Source: Nectonema munidae
Taxonomy: Eukaryota; Nematomorpha; Nectonematoida; Nectonematidae
Length of the DNA: 64,000 nt
Assembly (NCBI GenBank): GCA_030549495.1
Contig: JAUIRK010000306.1
Span: 186,001-250,000 of the forward strand
Direction of reading: 5' to 3'
Part shown: positions 23,601 through 32,789 of the stretch, piece by piece
Position numbering within the stretch: the stretch's first letter is position 1
Layout of the letters: every line of letters begins with the position of its first letter
The notes under the pieces: model-generated
Told to the model about the DNA's origin: nothing
Database searches by the model: none
The model's input: the letters and a program-made list of their open reading frames with translations, nothing else
Position numbers and translations under genes: made by a program

Positions 23601-24190
23601 GTTATTTGTAAGGCGACAAAATTTCTCCTTTAAGATAAGGAAATTTTAGGACTAACAAATCTAAGTAATTAAGTAAAAGTAAGGAACTGACAAAAAATAA
23701 ATCGCTATAAAAGTAAAATATAATGAAAGGAAAAACTTTTTAATTATAGGTTGTTGATTAAAAAGTTAAATGTTGGAATAAAAGCTAGTTAAAATAGTTG
23801 GTTAGCAATGGAAAATTAGTTAATTCGCTTGTTTGTTCACAATGCAAAATATGATTTTTACTTACAGCAGGAAGTTTATTATTATCATCAAAAGTTATTC
23901 ATATAAAAAGACTTAAATGTGAATGACGTATGGAAATTAACTTCTATTTTGGAAAGAAATGTTTGGGGTAAATGTAGATAAAAGACAGGATTAAGTGATG
24001 TGAGAAGTGTAGAAGAGAAACCTGTCACTGATCCAGCCAGTGTGAGTTTACGTCGCCAATAACTAAACCCAGATATCAAAAGAGAGAGGAAGGCGGAATA
24101 AAGGAAATGTGAGGAAAAGAAAGTCATAGCTGAGGGTGCGATATTCAGAGATGGAGGGAAATCTATGAAAGAAAAGAGGGCAAATAACAT
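8457..24190 (-). CDS. TMEM19: TMEM19-like DUF92 integral membrane protein, five exons
   Basis: Reading from high to low coordinates, exons are 24190-24022, 20777-20640, 12404-12114, 8920-8705 and 8644-8457, all joined in phase 1. The product is about 333 aa, close to the vertebrate length of 336 as I remember it. It is a multi-pass membrane protein of the DUF92 family, which includes plant VTE6 (phytyl-phosphate kinase); the animal protein's substrate is not established. Conserved blocks seen: SLLDPEHKE, FLAGDTCASELAPVL, SNGGVTLCGLV, GSLLDSLLGATLQYTG and ILTNNHVNLLSSLLTT. The first exon is about 20 aa shorter than vertebrate proteins and an acceptor-like CATAG lies at 24163, so an upstream exon is possible. 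The introns (60 nt, 3.2, 8.2 and 3.2 kb) are packed with transposons. Confidence 0.85.
8705..8920 (-). CDS. TMEM19: TMEM19 exon 4
   Basis: Reads SNGGVTLCGLVISFCAGVFV and ends GLFGSLLDSLLGATLQYTG, with two probable membrane segments. The acceptor is TTTTTAAG and the donor GTAGTT at 8704. Confidence 0.9.
9370..9749. mobile_element. Non-autonomous hAT element (MITE)
   Basis: Ends CAGGGGTGGGCAAC and GTTGACCACCCCTG are inverted repeats of the widespread hAT (Charlie-like) type. The TSDs are GTCTAAAT (9362-9369) and GTATAAAT (9750-9757), 7 of 8 identical. The interior has no ORF. It lies in the 3.2-kb TMEM19 intron. Confidence 0.85.
10086..11700 (+). mobile_element. Tigger/pogo (Tc1-mariner) transposase remnant
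   Basis: Fragmented frames in order: 10106-10354 is the CENP-B-type helix-turn-helix (TLEKKIELIKNSSDTSHRHL); 10273-10473 is the second DNA-binding helix domain (SSNGWLMRLRSRHNITFKKI); 10492-10812 is the DDE core (LSGDDCTSGKKSKERLTVLL); 10847-11509 opens with QPLDQGIIQNFKVHYRKLVI and runs to an acidic C-terminus. At least three frameshifts inactivate it. The non-coding tail 11545-11640 (AGCGGTCACCTCTCTAATAC and onward) looks like a Tigger 3' end. It is in the same orientation as IFT140 and antisense to its host TMEM19. Confidence 0.85.
12114..12404 (-). CDS. TMEM19: TMEM19 exon 3
   Basis: Reads GERDHYQVICNGLAPTLVSL, then a variable loop, then SLSFLAGDTCASELAPVLTS and ITTFQTVPK. The AGDTxASE motif is the DUF92 hallmark. 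Acceptor TTATAG, donor GTTTCC at 12113. Confidence 0.9.
12845..13015. repeat. Foldback element made of inverted ~21-bp tandem units
   Basis: The left arm has about four units of the type AATTTGTCTTTTTCCAATTCC; the right arm has two inverse units, GAAAAAAGACAAATTAGAATT. The arms could form a long hairpin. No coding potential. Confidence 0.65.
13327..14560 (+). mobile_element. CGGBP1-like hAT transposase remnant
   Basis: 13327-13518 reads FTKKIVTSFLEANIPLQKVS, typical of CGGBP1-like hAT proteins, and 13696-13884 is a following helical part. The C-terminus at 14360-14460 reads CQLTSLAVESSYSMLKIFYP, a degenerate Thr-Ser-x-x-Val-Glu-x-Ser-x-Ser-Met-Leu-Lys dimerisation motif. Many stops and shifts; inactive. 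A related copy starts near 58799. Confidence 0.65.
14700..15990 (+). mobile_element. Degraded copy of the RTE-like LINE with PHD-like finger
   Basis: Same family as 16848-18662 but more decayed. The reverse-transcriptase motif LYADDLVIAG is at about 15022-15051. A complete C4HC3 finger follows at 15193-15330 (CAKCGKRVMRNAIQCSLCKM, then WVHKRC and CCSC). Then come the C-terminal blocks EFWYLGDVLSRDGD and SYGCECWAMKKSDIRRMQSM. It is 5' truncated, with multiple stops and a (CT)n stretch near 15767-15782. Confidence 0.85.
16080..16850 (+). mobile_element. Gypsy-type LTR retrotransposon fragment (leader and gag)
   Basis: TGGCGCAGTCAGTAGGATC at 16101-16119 resembles the post-LTR leader of Ty3/Gypsy elements. 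ATG at 16190 starts a Gln-rich coiled-coil-like gag N-terminus (MTETKDLLKLMQQQMNQQRQ). 16525-16728 is a gag core with a FMKDQYDPKRFIIRECFRYW-like stretch. Frameshifts and stops interrupt it, and no pol was seen. It is cut off at about 16850 by LINE sequence. Confidence 0.7.
16848..18662 (+). mobile_element. RTE-like non-LTR retrotransposon, 5' truncated, lightly mutated
   Basis: Reverse transcriptase in order: GKSAGPSGVPIEVIEM near 17032; VLVPLYKGKGDAKECKN ending at 17212 with a stop replacing a coding codon; DLQMGFTPGKDTINAIF; ADLEKAFDSVPRN; VGVHQGSVISPLLF; and the catalytic LYADDLVAVG at about 17666-17695. A PHD-like finger lies at 17840-17980; one Cys of its second pair is changed (TTC where the older copy has CSLC). 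The C-terminus carries CYGSECWVMKKAD, LRWFGYVERM and KRGRPKKAW. It ends in a (GAT)n tail at about 18640-18660, a feature of RTE-type elements. The endonuclease is absent. Defects are a few stops and one or two frameshifts, so the copy is young. Confidence 0.88.
18663..20639. other. TMEM19 intron sequence, no gene seen
   Basis: Very AT-rich with no convincing open frame. A SINE-like B-box fragment (TTCGAACCCAACACC) lies near 19673, and 19900-20060 is A/T-homopolymer-rich. Nothing else recognised. Confidence 0.5.
20640..20777 (-). CDS. TMEM19: TMEM19 exon 2 with a GC splice donor
   Basis: Reads FFVGLFSCLVGFSSFFALLF, CFLLCIKATRFRQHSKSLL, DPEHKE, which aligns to vertebrate TMEM19 without gaps. 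The acceptor is GCTTTAG; an in-frame alternative acceptor lies 12 nt upstream, but the chosen one keeps the alignment gapless with the preceding exon. The donor is AG|GCAAGT at 20639-20634; no GT nearby gives phase 1. Confidence 0.8.
21270..22065 (-). mobile_element. Merlin (IS1016/ISXO2-like) transposon, internally deleted
   Basis: Long inverted repeats of about 100 bp (about 21272-21375 and 21965-22063, both including TTTCCGAAAATG and CGAGAAATGAAAAAT). On the minus strand an ATG at 21928 starts ASDEYSLKWFWEHLQSNETV, then a zinc-ribbon-like WRCHKGC and LRKKTWLEGSTLP. The frame then jumps to NFVDPITGAHTQKIESTWNL and IDGYLCEFIWRRG, ending at 21505. These are the N- and C-terminal signatures of Merlin/IS1595 transposases; the central DDE core is missing, so this is an internal-deletion derivative. 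Confidence 0.85.
22086..23420. other. TMEM19 intron sequence, unrecognised
   Basis: AT-rich, no supported gene. At 23258-23420 there is a stretch with recurring GACTC/CCGACTC motifs that recurs at 52975-53095, so it is probably an interspersed repeat. Confidence 0.5.
23423..23566 (-). repeat. tRNA-derived SINE-like repeat
   Basis: On the minus strand it has a box-A-like region followed by a B-box-like GGGTTCGATTCC. On the + strand the hallmark order is TATCGAACTATGAGGAAAGC, GAATCGAACCCAAGAGCTT, then CATCTAACCAACCCTACTC. The same order recurs at 28930, 32456, 51850 and 60300. Confidence 0.55.
24022..24190 (-). CDS. TMEM19: TMEM19 first recognised exon
   Basis: ATG at 24190, donor GTTTCT starting at 24021. 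Reads MLFALFSFIDFPPSLNIAPS and ends LLISGFSYWRRKLTLAGSVT, matching the vertebrate [20 protein letters not shown] region. Two starts are possible: this ATG, or an acceptor (TTTCATAG) giving an exon from 24162 joined to an unseen upstream exon. Confidence 0.7.
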
Positions 24191-26560
24191 TTGTATTTAC
24201 GTGGCCTATTGAAGATGGATCAATTCATAAATAGGTTCCTGGGTTTTGCCTACAATCTATTAATAGTCAATAACAGATTCAAATCGCGCTCTAACTTTAA
24301 GCATGTTAACGTAGAGTTTAACCAAATGTAGTTTCAATTTCTGAATGAGTTGGTATTGGAGAAAATGAGGTTGACGAGTTCAATTGCCTACTTAAAACCC
24401 GCTATTAACCAAAATGTGAGTGATTAACTCTTTTTATTAATTAACACATTTGATGCAAAAAGCAGAAAACATTAACTCTTTAAGGACAAGAATTTTGGAG
24501 AATAATCCTTTGCTTTCTTCATTAATGGAATTTTATATATTTAAAGCAGGTGATTTCCATTTCTTGGGACGCCGGTTGCTAGAAGTAATTCTAGCTGGGT
24601 GATGACATGAAAAGGCTCAAGTAAGATCGTGCACTAGATAAGCATTCAGTCACACTGCATTTAGAAAAAAATGTTACAAAATCATCCCAGGCGCTATTTC
24701 GCCCTTGACAATACTCGTAATCTCGTAGGAATATTTAGTTAGAATGTATGCTACCCATTGAGGACAAGTGTTACAGCGTTATTGCAAGAAATCAAAATCT
24801 GCTATAAAATAGGATTTATAAGTTATTTTCAAGCATTATAAGAACAGACAAATCATTTATTTTAAAATTAAATTATTTCATTAATACTAGCATATTATTT
24901 CAGTAATACTACTAAATAAATTGCAGTCTATTGTGGCCAACAAATATACAAACAGTAATGTAGCCAGAAATTTTCATTTCGAGGAGCCCAAAGGGGCACT
25001 ACGGTATATGTTTACCTCGATACTTTTTCTAAAATAATAGTAACGAGTGTTGCTTTTATAACAACTATACTCTTTGTGGATATGGGCTGCTATATCTGTC
25101 GGTCCATTTCTATTTCTTCTAATAGCAATTATGTCTAAAAAATAACTCTTGACGTGTTAAAACGCTTTTCAAGTTAGAAACATGAATTAGATAATCTGTT
25201 CCAAGAGCGCACACCACTACAATACTACAATATTTGAATTATTATTATCTGAAATTATTTCTGAATTTAGTAATTTTTTAAAAAATAAAATTTGATTTAA
25301 CGTAAATTTTTTTATCGAACAATACAATTTGTACCGAATTTCTTTCTTTCTGAGCGACTCAGAATTTTATATTTGCATGAAGCCATCTATGAAAAAATAT
25401 AAATAAAATAAATAAGAATTAGTAGTACTTTGAAAAAAATCTCTTTAATATTTTGTAAAGTTAACTAATTTTGCATTATATAATTTTTGAAAAACTTTAA
25501 AAATAGCCGCCATTGTACACAATTCCACTACAAGGTAATAAAAATAATATATGTATTTATATCTATATTTATGTTTTACAGAATTTATATATGTACATTT
25601 TCATGTATAATTATAAATATGTATATAATAAGTATTTACTATATGTGTATTAGGGTGGTTCTTATTTTGAAATTTTCAATATGTCATATACAATTTTTGT
25701 TTGAAAGTTGCTTACAAGTATTATTTCTCAATCAAAAATTTTACAATTATTTAATTATTAATAAAGATATTAGCTACTTATTTTTTCAATTAAAACCAAC
25801 TTCAGCTTTTACATATTTTCAGTGTCAGAAACTGACTAACAAAAACCTCTTATTTTTCTCAAAGTTTTAAATTTTTTCACTTATTTTGACAAATTTCACA
25901 TAATTATTTTTACCATGCGTGATCTATTTAGGACATTTATTTGCTATCAATATTAATCAAATCAGTACAAATATTTTCCTATAACTATTCATTTTAAGGG
26001 GTTTTTTCAACGAATATCTTTTAATATCGAGTATTTTAGTAATATTTACATTTTTAATATAAATTGAAATTCGTAAATTTTAATATAAAACATATATTTT
26101 TTAATTTTTTTTTATAGTATTTAAAAAATCAATATTGAAAAGTTTTATCAATTAAAAATAATTTTTTTTAAATTAAATTATTATTCTTTATGTTTCAAAT
26201 CCAGTTTTTCATAGCTGTAAAGGGCGGAATCAATTAAACTGGAGTTTTTGGTAAAAAAATAAAGAAAAGTTTAATATTTTTTTTAAAATTGTTATTATAT
26301 GAATTTCTTATCAATTTTTGAATATATATATATGCACTTACCGCGTTGGTTTTATTTTTTGTTTACTTGCGCGCGCGTGTTTTAATGACACCGATTGATG
26401 TGCTTTTTTCGAAGATTGGTATACATGAAAAATCATAGTATAAACCCTTTTTCTAGATTTTGAAAATTTCCAACTCAAAAAAAATAAAAAAAAACTAAAA
26501 AATAGTTAAAAAATTTATAAAATAAAACAAACACAAAATATATATATATAATATATTTGA
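24191..26560. other. Gene-poor AT-rich stretch
   Basis: No supported gene. The long open frame at 25487-25870 is very rich in Ile/Phe/Tyr and looks like chance in AT-rich DNA. A TAGGGTGGTTC sequence near 25650 resembles the terminus of the 1139-2519 element. Confidence 0.5.
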
Positions 26561-26562
26561 CA

Positions 26563-27300
26563 GTGGCGCACATCTGGGGGACGAGGGAGGGGGGGGGGGG
26601 GCGACGCCACCCCCAATGCCCGAGCTAAGCAAAAATTTTAGGGGGATTCATTGGGGCGCAAATTTTTGAACTATCAGATTTAGTATCCCATATTTATCAT
26701 ATTCCTCCTTCAAAATTTGGAAAATTTAGATAAAAATTCTTCAAAAGTAAGACTACGTAGATAATTTTCTTCTTTAAGCGCTTCTTTTCTTTCAGATAAC
26801 ATTGACTGCCTTCGTGGAGTTAATATTCTCTTCAAACTTTAGAATGCTCTTTCACAAAAGAAAGTGCTGAGGCCAAGAATAAGTGTATCTTTAAAAAATA
26901 CATTTTTAACTGATCATTTATGTTACTACTAAATGTTACTTTTAGTTAATTTTTTTTGTTTACATTTATGTTACTTTTTTAAAACTACTTCGCATTGAGA
27001 TGAGAAAATTTAACTCTGTTTTGGAATCAATCAAATTAAAATTTGCTTTAGCTCAAATAGATCTAAAAAATTAGGAGATTTAGGTAACAAACAGTTAATT
27101 GATTGAAACGAATTTATATTTTCTTGGTTGGATCTTAAAAAGAGAATAAAAATAATCAATTTTTTCAAACTTAAAATTTCTCCACATTTTATTGCTAACT
27201 CAATATTTGTATCATTTTGTAATTTTTTCAAACTTACAAATATATCTTCATAATAGTTTTTTTGGTAGCAAGGTAATGTCCATCCCATTTTTGTTTCAAT
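26563..27300. mobile_element. hAT-like terminus with poly-G tract and adjacent unrecognised frame
   Basis: CAGTGGCGCACATCTGGGGG starts at about 26563, followed by a G-run of about 12 bases. It matches the terminal family also seen at 30395-30434, 39727-39768, 52517-52556 and 63243-63276. A minus-strand open frame at 27288-27031 (85 aa) lies inside; I do not recognise it. The opposite end was not identified. Confidence 0.4.
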
Positions 27301-27682
27301 AACCTTTTTAATTGCCTATGAAATTTGCGAAAAAACATAAACATGTATGATGATAGCATTTTTCCTATCGAACATATTTTACAGACGATGCGTGAGAGCT
27401 ATATAATAATAATCCATTGCTTAATATGCACACAATAAGTAAGCAATGTTTATCACAGTGTCTCCTCTTTATAGTATTTTTGAGTAAATACATGTTGATG
27501 ATCCACTAGATTTTCTCATCTTCTGTCACATTGATTCTATTTCTTTTTCTGTCTCCTCTGTTTTTCTCTTCCGCTTTCTCTGCTAAAACTCAATCATTAC
27601 CCAAGCTCATTCAAGCTCTCTTCTTTCATTCAAGCCTTCTTCTCTTGTTAAGCTCTCCTATCTCATTCAGCTCTCTTCTCTC

Positions 27683-27828
27683 CAGTGACGTAGCTAGGCT
27701 GGGGCATGAGGGGCCGTGCCCACTCCCCTATGTACCGCATGGTACCTTATGCATCTTATGCAAGTTTTTTGTTTTTAAATTGGGCCCCTTCTATCAACTT
27801 TTTTTTGGCTACACCACTACTTCTGTCT
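27683..27828. mobile_element. Short hAT-type MITE
   Basis: Begins CAGTGACGTAGCTAGGCTGG and ends TTTGGCTACACCACTACTTC, approximate inverted repeats of the CAGTGGCGTAGCCAG type. The same termini bound the element at about 34250-35990. Confidence 0.55.
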
Positions 27829-28312
27829 AATTTGCATTTAGAGTTAAATTTAAATAGTTTTCAATCGTTACAATTTTGTATCAATGAATATTGTTAGACT
27901 CGCGCTAAGAATTTTTTTTCAACAAAAGTCACTTAATCTTTATCACTACGTTTGCTACATTTTGTAACATTTGAAAACTAATTTTTTCAAGTCAAGAATT
28001 TTTTTTCAATAGTTATTTGGGAATGAATATTTTGATTATCTATTCAGTTTAAAAGCAAGAATACTCTATTTGCTTGATATTTGAGCAGAGATATTTTTTA
28101 TAATGTTCGATTGTTAAATTTTATAAGTAACACTGTACATAATCAAATCACTTTTTTTAAGAAAATTTGTTGATTATTATAATAAAATATAATATCATAA
28201 AATGTTTCAGTACTTGATCTATTTATGGCCACTGTCAGAATTTTATTTGTAGACAGAAATATTCAAAAAAAACGCAATGATTTTCTTTTCTCGTATACTT
28301 TAATTTATGTTA

Positions 28313-28672
28313 GTTTGGTCCTCGAACATTTCGCTCCATTATTTTCATAAGACAGTTCGTCCCATGGACAATTCGCCACATTATTTTCATAAAACAGTTC
28401 GTCCCATGGCCAATTCGTCCCATTATTTTCATAAGACATTTTGTTTCATGGACAATTCGCCCCGTTATTTTTATAAGACATTTTGTCTCATGGACAATAA
28501 TTAAGAGATAAATTGATTAATTTGAAATAATTTAATAGAGATAAAATAAACAAGAATATAAAATTTTTTAATAATTTTACACATATAATAAGCAAAGATG
28601 GATGAAACTAATAGCCTATGAGACAATTTGTCAGGGGGCAAATTGTCTATGGGGCGAAATGTCTGTTGACCG
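28313..28672. repeat. Foldback element with 42-bp tandem arms
   Basis: The left arm carries about four 42-bp units (CATTATTTTCATAAGACAGT, then TCGTCCCATGGACAATTCGC). The right end at 28610-28672 is inverted relative to it (GACAATTTGTCAGGGGGCAA, then GGGGCGAAATGTCTGTTGAC). A 14-residue periodic open frame across the left arm is a by-product of the 42-bp period, not a gene. Confidence 0.65.
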
Positions 28673-28929
28673 TTATTTAAATAATTTTTTAATTATAAGG
28701 GCTAGCTACTTAAACGTTGGCTTTTGCTGCTTATAAAAACTTGAAAATATCAAATAAACTCTAATTCTTTATGCCTCCTATTATTTTGAAATTATTCTGA
28801 GAACAGACGGTTTCATTTTAAAATAGTGAAAATTGCTTTATTAGTTCATTTTGTTTCCTTTCTCTCTTATGTTAATTATGTAGCAAATTTTTCAATTTTG
28901 AGTAAAAGGTAAGGTGCAGTGGGCGTATT

Positions 28930-29290
28930 TTGATTGACAAGGCACTGATATACCGCTTATGTCAAACTATGAACAAATTCGTATCGATGAGGAATCGAAT
29001 CCAGAGGCTTCCGTGCTATGTCCATCATCTCAACCAACCTGCCATGCCACCTATAGAGTATGCTGTAGGGGATACGTCAAATTAGTTTTCGAAAAACTTA
29101 AGTTATGCTCTAAAATTTTTTAGTTTTTGTTGAAGCTCTATAACTTTTTTTGATAGACTTTTTTTCCTTAAAATTTATTATAAAAGGCAAATCATTGCAA
29201 AATGTTAACAGTTATTTTACTTTTTGTAGATTTTTGTAGCTTCTATCAATATAGCTTTTAAACTATTTTTGAATGATGCTGAGTAAAATG
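28930..29290 (-). repeat. SINE-like repeat with attached 3' body, copy A
   Basis: The minus strand has a box-A-like TGGCATGGCAGG and a B-box-like GGATTCGATTCC, about 37 nt apart. The downstream 240 bp (GGGGATACGTCAAATTAG, then AAGTTATGCTCT) is nearly identical to 51960-52310. This copy keeps the empty TTAA site at 29258-29261 that is occupied in the other. Confidence 0.65.
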
Positions 29291-29607
29291 AAATAATGCG
29301 ATCTTAATTTTTTGTTTTATTTTTGTTTGCACAATTATAACTTCGTTTTATACCCTTGCCCCTGAATCAATCACATTTTTTCATATAAACATCGCAGGGT
29401 GTCTAGTAGACTCTTTGCCTTTAGACTATATTCACTCATATAAAACTATCCAACCTTCAGTTATTTGTTTTCTCTATGAATCAAATATCCGTTCATCAAT
29501 TCCTATAATGTGCCTGGTAGACTACTTCATTTTTCAAATGAAAAGCCTATTCCACCCCCTAACATTTTTGGATTTTTTTAAACTAGTGTATATTCGATGG
29601 TTGTAGG

Positions 29608-30224
29608 TAAAAATGCCCCCGGAAAAAATGCCTCCAGAAAAAATGCCCCCGAAATAAATGCGCCCAATTAAAAAGTAGGAAAAAATGCCCCCTAATTTTT
29701 GATTTTCAGGATTTTTTTAAATTATATAAATATTTTTATTTGGTACCGTTTTGAAAGGCTAAATTTCTTAATCTATACGGTTTTTTCTTTATAAAGTTCT
29801 TGAAAACAATTGCAAAGGTGGAGATTTGTGGGAATGTGTTCTTAAAATCAGTTAAAATACAAATTATATTTAGAAAGTGTTCTGATACACACAAAGTCCA
29901 AAAATATTTAGTGTTTTATAAAAAAAATTTTGTATTTAAAAAATTGTCGTATGCTGAGTTTTTTAGTTTACTTTAATTAAATTTTAAATGTTTTAGATGA
30001 CAAGTTAACTTTTTTTTTTTTACAAAAAATCTTTATTTGACATATCTTTTTTAAAAATTTTAATTAATAATTTTTTGTGTTGGGGCATTTTTTCCTACTT
30101 TTTAATCGGGGGCATTTTTTCCTAGTTTTTAATTTGGGGCATTTTTTCCTACTTTTTAATTGGGGGCATTTTTTCCTACTTTTTAATTGGAGCATTTTTT
30201 CCGGGGGCACTTTTTAGCGCACTA
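29608..30224. repeat. Foldback element with inverted 27-bp tandem arms
   Basis: The left arm 29608-29695 has the units GGAAAAAATGCCCCC and AATTAAAAAGTAGG. The right arm about 30078-30222 holds four inverse 27-bp units of the type GGGGCATTTTTTCCTACTTT. The middle of about 380 bp is AT-rich and non-coding. Confidence 0.7.
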
Positions 30225-30239
30225 TATTCGATATGTAAA

Positions 30240-30434
30240 TTTAATTAAAATAATTCACCAATTTTGTAAAAAAAATATAAAGTAGTCTTATAAATTCAGG
30301 ACTTTAGGTATGCGCTGAATACACTCTATTTTAAAGGATATATTTGGTCTCCCGTGGTATTTCCAGACCACTAATTTTGAAAATTGATAGAAAAAAATTT
30401 CGCCCCCAATAATTTTGAGGATGTGCGCCCCTGA
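30240..30434. mobile_element. Non-autonomous hAT end, inverted copy of 63243-63390
   Basis: Runs TAAAGTAGTCTTATAAATTC, then TGCGCTGAATACACTCTATT, to CCAATAATTTTGAGGATGTG and CGCCCCTG. The reverse complement recurs at 63243-63390, sharing the GCGCACATCCTCAAAATATT terminus. Confidence 0.6.
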
Positions 30435-30651
30435 CCTATATGACTTTGTTAACATAAAATTTAAAATTAACCCTCATAAACTTTACAAAATAGTTGCCTC
30501 TGGTTAAAACAATGCATATAGGTTATACATCTTTCTGATATAAACTTTTGTACACCTCCATGTTTTCCTATTAAAAGAAATTTTTAAATTTCGAATTTTT
30601 CAATACCTGACATCACTGTTGCACCATCATAACACTGGGATAAAATCATTT

Positions 30652-30765
30652 TTAACCCATTTAGGACCAAGCAAAGCAGACGACTTTAGTAATTCCTATT
30701 TAATTCCATTTAAAGTAGGAATTCGTCTGCGTTCCCTTTGGGAACATTGGTCGTAAATGGGTTAA
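30652..30765. mobile_element. piggyBac-type MITE flanked by TTAA
   Basis: TTAACCCATTTAGGACCAA on the left and TTGGTCGTAAATGGGTTAA on the right form inverted termini at TTAA, as piggyBac elements do. No coding. A second member is at 52139-52276. Confidence 0.8.
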
Positions 30766-31199
30766 ATTAAGACCAAAATCATTTAAGCGATGCAGTATAT
30801 TCTCAGTTATTGAATTAGCATAACAGGATTCAATTGTTGACATTGAAACTAGGCATTCTTCTACTTTACAATTTTTAACAAAATGTAAAACCTAAAATAA
30901 TTTTGAACAATGATATATTTTGATTCAATTAGGAATGAAGTACGATTGAAATATTTTCTTTATTCATAATATCCTTTGTTCCATCAATATTCAAACAAAA
31001 TTTTTAAATGTGAAAATTTTAACATTATGCACAATTTTTTTTTACAAAAAAAACACTTAAAAACATTTTAATTTTCCAACTTACTGTTTTAAATCTTTCA
31101 TCTATATCCATTGTTTATTCACATAGGTTCAAAAACAGACCCCACAATGGTCAGAATCTACAAGCTGATCATTTGATGTTTTACCTTGAAACGTCAATT

Positions 31200-31360
31200 C
31201 ATTAAAACATCATTCAAAAATTTTACTCATGGAAAAAGATCAAAGAAAAACATGTGGTAGTTCAAAAGGAGCATTCGACTTTACAGAACGCATAAAAAAC
31301 TACTGTTTGGACAAAGAATTGATAGATGTTTGGTTAGCCTTTGCAAAAGCTGAAAGCTGA
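31200..31360 (+). mobile_element. Tigger transposase C-terminal fragment
   Basis: Reads MEKDQRKTCGSSKGAFDFTE and RIKNYCLDKELIDVWLAFAK, resembling the C-terminal region of the Tigger copy at 11300-11420 (SLKIFCIENSLDMWSMFAKA). Small isolated fragment. Confidence 0.4.
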
Positions 31361-31663
31361 AAAAACAGGAAAATATATTCCATAGTCAACATAAGAAAAA
31401 ACAAATTAAGATTAATTAAAAAATAATTTTTCATGTAATATAATTCGATTTTTCTTTGTGCTAGATTTTACCATTTTAAAAACTCTTTCAAATAAGGTCT
31501 AACTCGTGAAAATGATATAACTTTACTGAAGAATATGATATTTTTCTTCAGTTTTTTGACGCTTCAAAAAAATCTAAATAAAAAATCTCTGATTATTATT
31601 TGTGCATCTCAGAATCTTAACAATGTATTTAAATGATATAACTCATATGAAAAAAAAGTATAC

Positions 31664-31933
31664 CTATATGCTTGACGAATCCTCTGTTTTTTCCAACGCA
31701 TCCTTCCAATTTTTAAAGCCCTGTTTTACAAAAAGAGAGTTTTCTTCTTTCCAGCTTTTTCTCGAAAAATTTCTACAATAATGACAAAATACAGCCTCCT
31801 TTTGTATAGAGTACTCCAGCCAATTTCTTCCTGAGTTCCAAGACTTTTGGAAACTTCTACTAAACTTTCCAGAATTTGAAAAAGGATATTTCTCCAGTTT
31901 TGGTTGACAAGGACCAGAATCTTTATCTCCCAA
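31664..31933 (-). mobile_element. hAT N-terminal TTF-type zinc-finger fragment
   Basis: An 89-aa frame: GPCQPKLEKYPFSNSGKFSR, then W-x-EYSIQKEAVFCHYCRNFS and F-x-KQGFKNWKDALEK. This is the TTF-type zinc-binding domain found at the start of ZMYM1-like hAT transposases. The rest of the protein is not adjacent. Confidence 0.75.
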
Positions 31934-32455
31934 ATCTTAATAAAAAAATAATCAATAAAATATAATTGAAGTTACATCGCACGCACACTCTGTGTTACTT
32001 AGAGCAATAAAGTAATATATTAAAATGAAAATAAACTGTAGTACTATTAAACTTCTCTTTATCTTTTATTTTGACATTATAAAAATGATCGGAGACTGTG
32101 AAGTTCTTTCTTCACTAAAAAATTGAGGTAATTTTAAAATAATACATAAATTTTAAAACAGATAAAATTAACCAAATATTTCTAATTTCCCCATCAAATT
32201 GTGGTGTCACGTCTATCTTTTCTTTCTTTTCATATTAAGAAACATCGATTCAATTGTTCTATTGTATTATTTAGAATAATATAATGAAAAATCTGCAATT
32301 CCAAATTGATTTAAAACATAGCTCAAAAATTTAGGACACAACATTTACACGTATACTTTTTTTTCCATGTGTTATAATGTGCATCAGTTTAATAATGAAT
32401 AATTTTGACTTCATTTAGAAAAAAAGATTAAGTTAAAGATACCCTAGATGTTTTT

Positions 32456-32572
32456 TTATTGACAAGGCGCTAATGTACCATTGATGCCAAACTATAAAAT
32501 AGTTAGCAGAGATTAGTTTAGAACCCAGGATCATCTGGAACTTACTCTCTAACCTACTTGCCCATCCCATTT
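32456..32572 (-). repeat. SINE-like repeat (degenerate)
   Basis: Contains GACAAGGCGCTAATGTACCA, GCCAAACTATAAAATAGTTA and TAACCTACTTGCCCATCCC in the order seen in the copies at 28930 and 51850. The B-box is degenerate (TTTAGAACCC). Confidence 0.45.
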
Positions 32573-32789
32573 AGGATTAGTTTTATAATGATGTACAATA
32601 GTTTTTTTTATCAAATTGATAAAACTTACTGTGTTAAATAAACTAGCACAATATGATAAAAATACAAAGTTTTGAAAGAAACATTAACAATTTTAATCAA
32701 AAAAGATTAATGTAAAATAAAAATAGCAAACTTAAAGAGAAAAAGATAAACTTTAAAAAAGGGTTTAATTGTTTTGACATAAGCATTAT

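Noticed and set aside
25487..25870. 127-aa open frame rich in Ile, Phe and Tyr
   Set aside because: AT-rich composition alone produces such frames; no domain, repeat or neighbouring exon supports it.
28307..28504. Open frame with a 14-residue periodic repeat (HYFHKTVRPMDNSP-like)
   Set aside because: The periodicity comes from a 42-bp non-coding tandem repeat in a foldback element; there is no start context, partner exon or family match.
28313..30224. Tandem repeats that might be read as a CRISPR array
   Set aside because: The window is a spliced eukaryotic genome; the units are contiguous without unique spacers and are arranged as inverted arms.
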